Assembly (NCBI GenBank): GCA_016844295.1
Contig: JAENIV010000006.1
Location: forward strand, 1 to 21,891
DNA from: Candidatus Berkelbacteria bacterium
GTDB lineage: Bacteria > Patescibacteriota > UBA1384 > UBA12157 > JAENIV01
DNA length: 21,891 nt
Reading direction: 5' to 3'
The notes under the pieces were generated by a model, which saw only the letters and a program-made list of their open reading frames with translations, was not told where the DNA came from and ran no database searches. Shown piece after piece: positions 1 to 6,167 of the stretch. Each line of letters opens with the position of its first letter. Positions within the stretch are counted from its first letter, which is position 1. Both the position numbers and the translations under genes were made by a program.

Positions 1-64
1 GGAGAAAAGGAGGTGCGGTATCCTGGGTGATACGCACCACGGCCCGAGCATAGGCTTCGGCCAA

Positions 65-850
65 ATGGCAGTTGACGAACGCGAAAGGGGTCTCGCGGCG
101 CTCGAAGAGGCCATTAGACAGCGAGGAGGCGATCCGCTGGCGTTCATGAGACGCCTGCCCGCTGACCTGCCTTTCACACGGAGTCTCGCCAGGCACATCG
201 TTCGCGGCGGCTCCGAGTGGCCGGACGAAAGCCTTGCCCGACGGATCATGGGCCCGAACTTCTGGGGGCGCGACGAATGGGCCGGGCTCGGCATCACGTT
301 CTCCGGTCGTCAGGCCAAGACGGTCGCCCGATTCCCCTGGAACGAGGAGATACTCGACAGCGAGTGTCCCTGGAACCCCGGCCAGGCGGTCAGCCAGACC
401 CACTTTGGCTTTCTCGGAGTCAAGATAGTGAGTAAGGCTTCCCTGACCATCGTAAAGTGGCAGGAGATCTGCCCTGCCGGCGGCCAGCCGAGGTTCTATC
501 AGTACGGAGCCGACTGCTGGTATACGAACGAGGAATTCGCGACGACCGTGAGCCTGGATCTGCAGTGGTACCTCGTCCTCAAGGATGTGGTGCCTGGTTC
601 TACCTCTAAGGTATGGGAGACCATGCTCGGCATGCTCCCGCCGGAGTACGAGACGCCTACGCCGGTGGTCGAGGCGACCAAGGACATCTTGTACTACAAG
701 AGGAATGGCGTTTACCTTAACCCCGGCGTTTACGCCGCCACAGACGCTCTGGATTCCGACGGCTACCGTGTCGTGGTCGGCGATTTCCGCCAGAGCGGGC
801 TCACTGTCTACAACTGGGACGGCGAGGCGGCGGGGGCTCTTTGCTTTTAA
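65..850 (+). CDS. DGR target (variable) protein with C-terminal variable region
   Basis: This 261-residue protein is the likely substrate of the adjacent diversity-generating retroelement. Its last 33 residues (from L229) are encoded by a sequence that matches the downstream template repeat except at template adenines. The diversified positions include D232, Y234, V237, R242, T247, Y249, D252, E254 and A256. By analogy with known DGR targets, the C-terminus probably adopts a C-type-lectin-like ligand-binding fold. The body carries motifs such as FWGRDEW, QTHFGFLG, KWQE and LYYKRNGVYLNP, which I recall from CPR variable proteins; no enzyme motif is visible. There is no signal peptide or membrane segment, so cytoplasmic location is inferred. 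Codon use is clearly GC-rich, unlike the AT-rich genes downstream. The ATG at 65 lacks a good ribosome site and the frame stays open to the left edge. A strong AAGGAGGT lies at 7-14, so the true start could be further upstream. Confidence 0.82.
   Translation: MAVDERERGLAALEEAIRQRGGDPLAFMRRLPADLPFTRSLARHIVRGGSEWPDESLARRIMGPNFWGRDEWAGLGITFSGRQAKTVARFPWNEEILDSECPWNPGQAVSQTHFGFLGVKIVSKASLTIVKWQEICPAGGQPRFYQYGADCWYTNEEFATTVSLDLQWYLVLKDVVPGSTSKVWETMLGMLPPEYETPTPVVEATKDILYYKRNGVYLNPGVYAATDALDSDGYRVVVGDFRQSGLTVYNWDGEAAGALCF
749..831 (+). repeat. DGR variable repeat (VR)
   Basis: These 83 bases align without gaps to the template repeat at 1147-1229 (offset 398). Mismatches fall at 758, 764, 773, 788, 789, 804, 809, 818, 824, 830 and 831. 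Each is opposite a template A: six read G, three read C and two read T. None of the 60 non-A template positions is changed, while 11 of 23 adenines are. The substitutions alter the last part of the target protein without creating a stop. Downstream of 831 the match is lost; a shared GGCTCT at 835-840 versus 1248-1253 would fit an in-frame 15-base deletion in the VR. Confidence 0.93.
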
Positions 851-858
851 TAAGCAAA
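840..858 (+). promoter_or_regulatory. Hairpin at the 3' end of the VR
   Basis: TTTGCTT at 840-846 and AAGCAAA at 852-858 form a perfect 7-bp inverted repeat around a 5-base loop that includes most of the target gene's stop codon. Known DGRs such as that of Bordetella phage BPP-1 have a small hairpin or cruciform just downstream of the VR that promotes retrohoming, and this one is in the equivalent place. It is AT-rich, and its role here is inferred from position only. There is no U-tract to make it a classic terminator. Confidence 0.45.
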
Positions 859-1146
859 ATTTATATATTAAATAAGTCTTGCTAATACGGGTTCGGCTAT
901 GGCTTAACCCTGCAAGGCTCTCAAGCTTGATTCACCAGAATATTGCGTCTCTAAGGAGCGCAGTAGCGTGTGATCATGGATAGAGATTGAACTTCTTGCC
1001 TGTTTTTGGTGGAGGTGTCCGACGATATGTCGGACTGCTCCCAAATAAAATTCAGGGAAGAGAGCATATAATCCGCTTTGCCATTTGGCGGATTGGCGGA
1101 AGCAAAGCTCGATTTCCGGTGTAAAGGATGAAAGCAGGCAAATTAT
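859..1146 (+). other. Non-coding spacer between VR and TR, with several stem-loops
   Basis: I see no credible gene in these 288 bases. They contain several small inverted repeats: GGGTT 889-893 with AACCC 906-910; GCG(T)CTC 945-951 with GAGCGC 956-961; a longer stem at 1011-1041; and ATCCGC 1071-1076 with GCGGAT 1088-1093. A perfect TATAAT at 1067-1072 lies about 75 bases before the template repeat and could be the -10 box of a template-RNA promoter, but I see no convincing -35. A structured, non-coding TR transcript would fit a DGR. Confidence 0.5.
1011..1041 (+). promoter_or_regulatory. Stem-loop upstream of the template repeat
   Basis: GTCCGAC at 1017-1023 pairs perfectly with GTCGGAC at 1029-1035 across a GATAT loop. 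The stem extends, after a 2x2 internal loop, by GGAG 1011-1014 with CTCC 1038-1041. It is the most stable-looking structure in the spacer. No U-run follows (CAAATAAAA), so it is a poor terminator candidate. A role in the DGR template RNA is inference. Confidence 0.45.
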
Positions 1147-1229
1147 CTGGATTCCAACGGCAACCGTGTCATGGTCGGCGATTTCAACCAGAGCGGGCTC
1201 AATGTCAACAACTGGAACGGCAAGGCGAA
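1147..1229 (+). repeat. DGR template repeat (TR)
   Basis: This is the non-coding donor copy of the VR. In the target's frame it is rich in AAC and AAT codons (for example at 1156, 1162, 1186, 1201, 1207, 1210, 1216 and 1228). Randomising the two adenines of such codons varies the residue without ever making a stop, a classic DGR design. The frame continues through 1230-1263 (further AAT and AAC codons and a GLAALRNF-like ending), so the functional TR probably extends past 1229, but no matching VR sequence survives there. It sits just before the convergent end of the Avd gene. Confidence 0.93.
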
Positions 1230-1276
1230 CTCCAATGTTGGCCTTGCGGCTCTCCGGAACTTCCTTCTCTATCTAA

Positions 1277-1627
1277 TCAAGTTTCTTTTGTAGATTTTAT
1301 CCAGCCGCCAAGCATGCGGCCGATTTCGTCAATTTTTTCTTCCATGAGGACGTAGTCTTTTAACTTAATTGATTCCGTATCTTTCATTAACCGAACGAAA
1401 ACTCTAAGCAAATTCAGTTTCTGGCTGGTTTTTCGCAAGATCGGCGATTTCTCATCTTTGTAAAGTTCGCTTGCTTCTAAAATCCCCTCGATGATTTCCA
1501 GAATAGTATTTTCACATTTTAGAAAAATAGTGTAACGATCTTGTTTGGGTGCCGTATTTCTAATAGAGTGAAAGTTTTTGTAAAGCTCGTAAGTTTTCTT
1601 AAAAATGGGGATGTCAAATTCCTGCAT
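1277..1627 (-). CDS. avd: Avd-like DGR accessory four-helix-bundle protein
   Basis: This 116-residue, lysine-rich, almost entirely helical protein resembles the four-helix-bundle family that contains the DGR accessory variability determinant (Avd) and the 23S rRNA intervening-sequence proteins. Motifs seen include KKTYELYKNFHS near the N-terminus, LKCENTILEIIEGILEAS in the middle, and a LNLLRVFVRLMKD helix. In characterised DGRs Avd is a basic pentamer that binds the reverse transcriptase and the template RNA and is needed for mutagenic cDNA synthesis. The start is supported by an AAAGGA ribosome site (1632-1637 on the complement). The gene is unusual in facing opposite to the target, TR and RT: it converges on the TR, and its start is only 13 bases from the RT start. 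Length fits the family. Function is inferred from context plus fold-like composition. Confidence 0.82.
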   Translation of the reverse strand: MQEFDIPIFKKTYELYKNFHSIRNTAPKQDRYTIFLKCENTILEIIEGILEASELYKDEKSPILRKTSQKLNLLRVFVRLMKDTESIKLKDYVLMEEKIDEIGRMLGGWIKSTKET

Positions 1628-2191
1628 AATTTCCTTTCCAATGAAATTTTATACTGATATTTTTAATAAAATTATCTCGCTTGAAAATCTTTTTCTTTCC
1701 TGGGAAGAATTTAAAAAAGATAAATCCAAGAAAAAAGACGTTTTGGAGTTTGAATGGAATTTAGAACCAAATATCTTAAAACTTCACCGTGATTTAAAGT
1801 ATCACAGATATAAACATGGCGTCTATACCTCGTTTAATATTTGCGATCCAAAACAGCGGAAAATTCATAAAGCAACCGTTAGAGATAGGGTTTTACACCA
1901 CGCAGTTTTTAGGGTGTTAAATCCGCTTTTTGAGCCATCTTTTATTACCCATTCCTTTTCTTGTCGGATTAATAAGGGAACTCACAAAGGAGTAAATTCT
2001 TTGGCCTATTTTTTAAATAAGGTAAGCAGAAACAGCCGTAGGCCCTGTTTTGCTCTCAAATGCGACATTAAGAAATTTTTTGACTCGGTTGATCACAAAA
2101 TTTTGCTTTCAATTATAACCAAAAGAATTAAGGATGATAACACAATTGGGCTTTTAAAAGAAATTATTGAAAGTTTTCCGCCAACCCAATC

Positions 2192-2223
<32 letters not shown>

Positions 2224-2238
2224 TCGCGCCGCAGTTTA

Positions 2239-2277
2239 ACCAATTTGACCCCACTTGCGACGTGGGGTCAAATTGGT
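2239..2277 (+). repeat. Perfect 16-bp palindrome inside the RT gene, REP-like
   Basis: The left arm ACCAATTTGACCCCAC (2239-2254) is the exact reverse complement of the right arm (2262-2277) around a 7-base loop (TTGCGAC). The TTGACCCCAC...GTGGGGTCAA core resembles palindromes I associate with REP-type elements mobilised by Y1 transposases; that link is from memory and unproven. It sits between the GA run and the conserved IGNLTSQ motif and stays open in the frame that leads to YADD. It therefore looks like an in-frame insertion in the RT linker. Confidence 0.8.
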
Positions 2278-2735
2278 ATAGGTTTCCCGATCGGTAATCT
2301 AACTTCCCAGCTTTTTGCAAATATATATCTGAATGAATTTGATTATTTTATTAAACATGATCTAAGGATAAAGTATTATGCTCGTTATGCTGATGACTTC
2401 GTAATTATTTCGGGTCAGAAAAATTATTTAGAAGGCATTATTCCGAATATTGAGGACTTTTTAAAAAATAAATTGAAATTAGCAATTCATCCTAACAAAA
2501 TATCTATTCGGAAATTTAAACAAGGAATAGATTTTTTAGGATATGTCTCATTGCCGAAATATCGGCTTTTGAGAAGCGAAACCAAGAGAAGAATCACTAA
2601 AAAATTGCGAAAAAGAATAATCGAATATAAAGATGGTTTAATTAAAAAAGAAACCTTATCTCAATCATTCAATTCATATCTAGGCGTTCTTTCGCATGCG
2701 GATACATATAAACTTCAAGAAGAATTAATCAATTC

Positions 2736-3656
2736 CTATTGGTTCTGGCTGAAAGAATAGTGATGTGACGGAGTGTCAAATTCAAATCGTTTAATCAGCC
2801 GGTCGAGAATAGGAAATGAACGATAATTAAGATGGCATTGATTTTGAAGTAGGGCAATGTCTTCGGAAGTTAGCGTTGGATTTTTTAAATCCTGCTGATC
2901 GAGTAATTCAAACATTATGGAGGTCATATTTTGAGCATGACCAAGGCCTAATGAATGACCAAGCTCATGCATTAAAACTAATTTTAATTCATCTTCATTC
3001 CCGAAAGTATATATTGTAATCGAATTTGAGGTCGAGTCATATAGTCCCTGAGTAACAATAATATTTTTTCTTTTGTCAACCTCATTTTTAAGGCTATCAA
3101 GATTATTATTAAAAGTCTGAGTCTGTAAATTAAGGGTTCTAGCCATATCAATTAATATTACTCTTCTAGACTCTATGTCTGCCTTTTCTTTTTGTAATCG
3201 TGCATAAACATCCGGCGGAGCGCCTCCCTTGGAACTCCAATCATCCACTTCTTGATTATAGGCTGATAAATCTTGCACATAGCTTGTAAGTAAAGCATCA
3301 TATTCTTGGGCGAAATTATCAATTGTAGTTCGTGAATTGGTCAGCGTTTTCACATCGTTATTCATTTTATCGACTTCTTCCTGCCGTCTATCATATACTA
3401 AATTTATTTTTAAATTTGAATTTTCATCATAAACAAACAGATTATCACTCGTCCGGGCATTCCAATTTGTCCCAGCCATAAGGGTAATTTCAGCAACTTC
3501 ATTTTTAGTAATTTTAAAGCGGCTATCAACATTGTCAACACTATATTTTATCGGAACATGACAATTATTATATAAAAATAGATAATAGTAGAGACCAAAT
3601 ATTGCTCCAAATAACATAATAAGAAAAATTAAACATGTAATAAATTTTTTCATCAT
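2736..3656 (-). CDS. Membrane-anchored matrixin-like zinc metalloprotease
   Basis: This 306-residue protein carries a complete metzincin zinc site, HELGHSLGLGH (about residues 230-240: His230, His234 and His240 as ligands, Glu231 as the general base), followed by a Met in TSIM (M248) fitting the Met-turn. An N-terminal hydrophobic segment (about residues 5-29) anchors it or acts as an uncleaved signal, so the catalytic part should face outside the cytoplasm. Residues 90-200 are rich in Lys, Glu, Asp and Asn with heptad-like spacing, suggesting a coiled-coil spacer inserted in the protease domain. It starts with tandem ATGs (3656 and 3653). It is divergent from the yebC promoter region and converges with the DGR reverse transcriptase, overlapping its end by 25 bases. 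The substrate is unknown. The family is matrixin (M10)-like; subfamily assignment is uncertain. Confidence 0.8.
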   Translation of the reverse strand: MMKKFITCLIFLIMLFGAIFGLYYYLFLYNNCHVPIKYSVDNVDSRFKITKNEVAEITLMAGTNWNARTSDNLFVYDENSNLKINLVYDRRQEEVDKMNNDVKTLTNSRTTIDNFAQEYDALLTSYVQDLSAYNQEVDDWSSKGGAPPDVYARLQKEKADIESRRVILIDMARTLNLQTQTFNNNLDSLKNEVDKRKNIIVTQGLYDSTSNSITIYTFGNEDELKLVLMHELGHSLGLGHAQNMTSIMFELLDQQDLKNPTLTSEDIALLQNQCHLNYRSFPILDRLIKRFEFDTPSHHYSFSQNQ

Positions 3657-3688
3657 TCTAATATTATCATTTTTAAGTTACTTCATCA

Positions 3689-3717
3689 TTGAAGAAACAC
3701 ATTTTAAATTATATAAT
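3689..3717 (+). promoter_or_regulatory. Sigma70-type promoter for the yebC-ruvC operon
   Basis: TTGAAG (3689-3694) and a perfect TATAAT (3712-3717) are separated by 17 bases, the optimal spacing. They sit about 130 bases before yebC in the gap between two divergent genes. Transcription should begin near 3724 and enter the hairpin leader. Confidence 0.65.
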
Positions 3718-3749
3718 TACAAAAGAAACTAAAGGACAAAAAGGAGATA

Positions 3750-3878
3750 ATGCCCCCGCATAAATTCTTACTGCCTTACAGAACTGCGTTCTGTAAGGCA
3801 GCGCGGATTATACGGGGCAAGCAGGACACAAATCGAGACGAAAGAATATGTCAGGACATTCTAAGTGGTCACAAATAA
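3750..3878 (+). CDS. Possible 42-codon leader ORF overlapping yebC
   Basis: The best ribosome site in this leader, AAGGAG at 3741-3746, precedes the ATG at 3750 rather than the yebC start. The ORF runs through the large hairpin and ends with TAA at 3876-3878, 31 bases inside yebC in another frame. It encodes a short basic peptide (starting MPPHKFLL) with no recognisable domain. It could be a regulatory leader peptide, or simply a ribosome site stranded by insertion of the hairpin. Support is weak and rests on the ribosome site and spacing alone. Confidence 0.25.
   Translation: MPPHKFLLPYRTAFCKAARIIRGKQDTNRDERICQDILSGHK
3752..3818 (+). promoter_or_regulatory. Long hairpin in the yebC leader
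   Basis: CTGCCTTACAGAAC (3771-3784) and its exact reverse complement (3788-3801) form a 14-bp stem with a 3-base TGC loop. The flanks continue imperfectly: CCCCG 3754-3758 pairs with CGGGG 3813-3817, and ATAA 3760-3763 pairs with TTAT 3808-3811. The result is a two-part palindrome about 67 bases long. It lies between a strong AAGGAG and the yebC start. No U-tract follows, so it is not a standard terminator. It may be an RNA regulator or a small palindromic mobile element. Confidence 0.6.
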
Positions 3879-4627
3879 AGAGACAAAAAGGCGCTGCCGA
3901 TGTAAAACGCGGGGCTGTTTTTAGCAAATTGACAAATACTATAATTTTGGCGGCTAAAAAAGGAAGCGATCCAAATTCAAATTTTACCTTGAAAATGGCT
4001 ATTGAAAAGGCGCGTAGTGCAAATATGCCTAAGGAAAATATCGATCGGGCTGTTAAACGGGGCACAGGGGAACTTGGAGAACAATCAATTGAGGAATTTT
4101 TGTTTGAAGCCCTTGGACCATCAAATATTGGGATATTAGTTGAGGGGGCAACCGATAATAAAAACCGAACTATTTCTGAAATCCGAGGAATTTTAAATAA
4201 ATATAGGGGTAAACTAGCCGGTTCGGGCGCAGTGACATATATGTTTGATCGGATGGGGAAGATTATTATAGGTTTATCTGGCAAAAATCGCGAAGATATT
4301 GAACTAAAAATTATTGACTCTGGGGTTCAAGACTATCAAGATGAACAAGATGTGTTGGTATCTTATACTGACCCGGCAAAATTGGAAAAAATTAAAGAAA
4401 TTCTTGAGGAGGAGAACTTGGAAGTTAAGGAAGCAGGCCTTTCTTGGGAGCCCAAGAATACGATTGAGATTTCCCAAGAAGCGGGGCAAAAAATATTAAA
4501 CCTTTTAGAAGAATTAGAAAATATTGACGGTGTTACCGGTGTTTATCCAAATTTTGACATCTCGACAAATCTCGATATAAATATTAAAAATCCTTCGAAT
4601 GATTTAAGGGCAAAGGAGACACCTTGA
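3848..4627 (+). CDS. yebC: YebC/PmpR family protein
   Basis: The N-terminus MSGHSKWSQIKRQKGA followed by R-GAVFSKL is the family signature, and the 259-residue length is close to the usual 240-250. The motifs NMPKENIDRAVKRGTG and GAVTYMF match the conserved three-domain YebC fold. Family members have been described as DNA-binding transcriptional regulators and, more recently, as translation factors relieving ribosome stalling; which applies here cannot be told from sequence. The C-terminus has an extra polar tail of about 15-20 residues. The gene has a weak ribosome site and follows a hairpin leader. It overlaps ruvC by four bases, the yebC-ruvC pairing seen in many bacteria, so the two are probably translationally coupled. 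Confidence 0.95.
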   Translation: MSGHSKWSQIKRQKGAADVKRGAVFSKLTNTIILAAKKGSDPNSNFTLKMAIEKARSANMPKENIDRAVKRGTGELGEQSIEEFLFEALGPSNIGILVEGATDNKNRTISEIRGILNKYRGKLAGSGAVTYMFDRMGKIIIGLSGKNREDIELKIIDSGVQDYQDEQDVLVSYTDPAKLEKIKEILEEENLEVKEAGLSWEPKNTIEISQEAGQKILNLLEELENIDGVTGVYPNFDISTNLDINIKNPSNDLRAKETP

Positions 4628-5139
4628 GAATATTAGGCATAGATCCTGGAACCGCCCGCTGCGGTTACGGGGTGATTGATATTTCAAATAAGGACGGTTC
4701 ACTTTTATGGGTGGCACACGGATGCAATGAAACCGATAAACTAAAAACCGATGCAGAACGTTTAAATAGGGTTTTTAATGATATAATAAATTTGATAGAG
4801 AAATATAAGCCTGATCAGATAGCAATTGAGTTGCTTTTTATTTCACGTAATCAAAAAACTGCCATGAGAATTGCGGAAGCAAGGGGAGTAATTTTACTTG
4901 CCTGTGCGAAAAAAGGTTTGGCTTTGCAGACTTTCGAATATACCCCACCTCAAGTGAAATTGGCAGTTACTGGGTACGGTCGTTCTGAGAAAGAAGAAGT
5001 TCTTAACGAAGTTCGAAAAGCCCTAAAACCAGGTCGCGAGATCGGTTTAGGAAAAAAATCAGGTTTTGATGATGCAGCAGATGCTTTGGCACTCGCAATT
5101 GCACATTTTCATAAATATGTTGAAGAAGGAATAAAATAG
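4624..5139 (+). CDS. ruvC: Holliday junction resolvase RuvC
   Basis: RuvC is the dimeric endonuclease that resolves Holliday junctions during recombination together with RuvAB. The protein begins MRILGIDPGTARCGYG. The catalytic acidic residues are visible as Asp7, Glu69 (in IAIELLF), Asp150 and Asp153 (in DDAADALA), matching the D-E-D-D set of the E. coli enzyme. The length of 171 residues is typical. The start is TTG, and its first bases overlap the yebC stop (TTGA, 4624-4627). The conserved EE after the IAI strand is EL here, a small departure. No ruvA or ruvB lies in the window. Confidence 0.96.
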   Translation: MRILGIDPGTARCGYGVIDISNKDGSLLWVAHGCNETDKLKTDAERLNRVFNDIINLIEKYKPDQIAIELLFISRNQKTAMRIAEARGVILLACAKKGLALQTFEYTPPQVKLAVTGYGRSEKEEVLNEVRKALKPGREIGLGKKSGFDDAADALALAIAHFHKYVEEGIK

Positions 5140-5161
5140 GATAAATTTACGAGGAGGAACC

Positions 5162-6132
5162 TTGCCGAAATTACGTCAAAACATTGTTACTGGGAAATGG
5201 GTGGTTATCGCTCCGGAAAGGGCGAAGCGTCCAGAAGATTTTGTCATGGCATCTGCGCCGAAAAGACACATCGATGCCAAATGCCCCTTTTGTTTTACGG
5301 GTTCCGAAAGTGCCTATAAATTTTCTATTAAGGATGCCGAGACAGAAAACGTCTACGTAATTCCCAATAAATATCCCGCTTTTACACAAGACGAAGAAAT
5401 TATTGAAGAGGGTGGGGATTTTTACTTTTCAACAAAGGCTGTCGGGGGTCATGAAGTAATTGTTTTAAAAAAACACGAAACAGAAATTTATGAAGGTGGC
5501 TGGGAATTAATTAATGAACTATTAGGCGTTTATCAAAACAGATATCTGTATTACCAGAAAGATCCGTGTATTGAATATTCTATGCCTATCATTTGGGTCC
5601 AGAGGCCGCCGCTTCAATTGAACATCCACATTCACAGTTTTTTGCTTCGTCTGTTATCCCAAACTTAGTAGAAGACGAAGTAAATGGATCGAAACTTTTT
5701 TATGCCGACAAAGGTAAGTGCGTTTTTTGTGCTATGGTCGAAGAAGAAAAAAGCCGGAACATTCGAGTTGTTGCCGAAAACAATGATTTTCTCGCTTTTA
5801 CCTTCTTTGCCGCCAGATTTCCATTCGAGATTTGGATATTGCCTAAAAAACATCAGCTTTCATTTGAAACAATCCCCGCGGGCGAAAGAGAAAATATGGC
5901 CAGAGTTATATATGAGGTATTGGGGATGCTTAATAAAACCTTACGTTTCCCGCCATTTAACTGGTGGATACACACTTCGCCCCGGCAAGATCATGTCGGC
6001 AACTTTTATCATTGGCATATGGAAATTGCGCCAAGAGTAAGTAAATTCGGTGGGTACGAAATGGGTTCCGGAATTGTAATTGATGTGGTTTCGCCAGAAC
6101 TGGCGGCCCAATTTTTAAAGAAAGTAAGTTAA
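5162..6132 (+). pseudogene. galT: Galactose-1-phosphate uridylyltransferase, frameshifted
   Basis: GalT, a HIT-superfamily enzyme, transfers UMP between UDP-glucose and galactose-1-phosphate. The first frame (5162 to a stop near 5668, TTG start with GAGGAGG ribosome site) encodes the N-terminal half with RQNIVTGKWVVIAPERAKRP and the zinc-type CPFC pair. The second frame encodes FYAYHLGPEAAASIEHPHSQ, carrying the active-site HPH with the catalytic His, then CVFC and a C-terminal domain ending at 6132. The frames must join between about 5578 and 5592; a single missing base (or a -1 shift) would give about 323 residues, a normal length. No slippery heptamer is visible, so a real mutation or a sequencing error is more likely than programmed shifting. 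Both halves are otherwise well conserved, which suggests the break is recent or artefactual. Context with galE and glycosyltransferases fits sugar metabolism. Confidence 0.85.
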
Positions 6133-6167
6133 AATATTCAATTTAAGTGAGGGCTAGTAAAGTTGCT

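Noticed and set aside
217..687. Overlapping ORFs in other frames of the target gene
   Set aside because: GC-rich sequence has few stops in all frames; VR/TR matching fixes the real frame.
1085..1355. Plus-strand ORFs over the template repeat
   Set aside because: They read the TR in frames other than that of the target, have no ribosome site, and are explained by the non-coding template.
3771..3801. Rho-independent terminator before yebC
   Set aside because: The 14-bp stem is strong but no U-run follows, and it lies between the promoter and yebC.
5570..5600. Programmed -1 frameshift in galT
   Set aside because: No slippery heptamer or convincing downstream structure is visible, and GalT is not known to need frameshifting.
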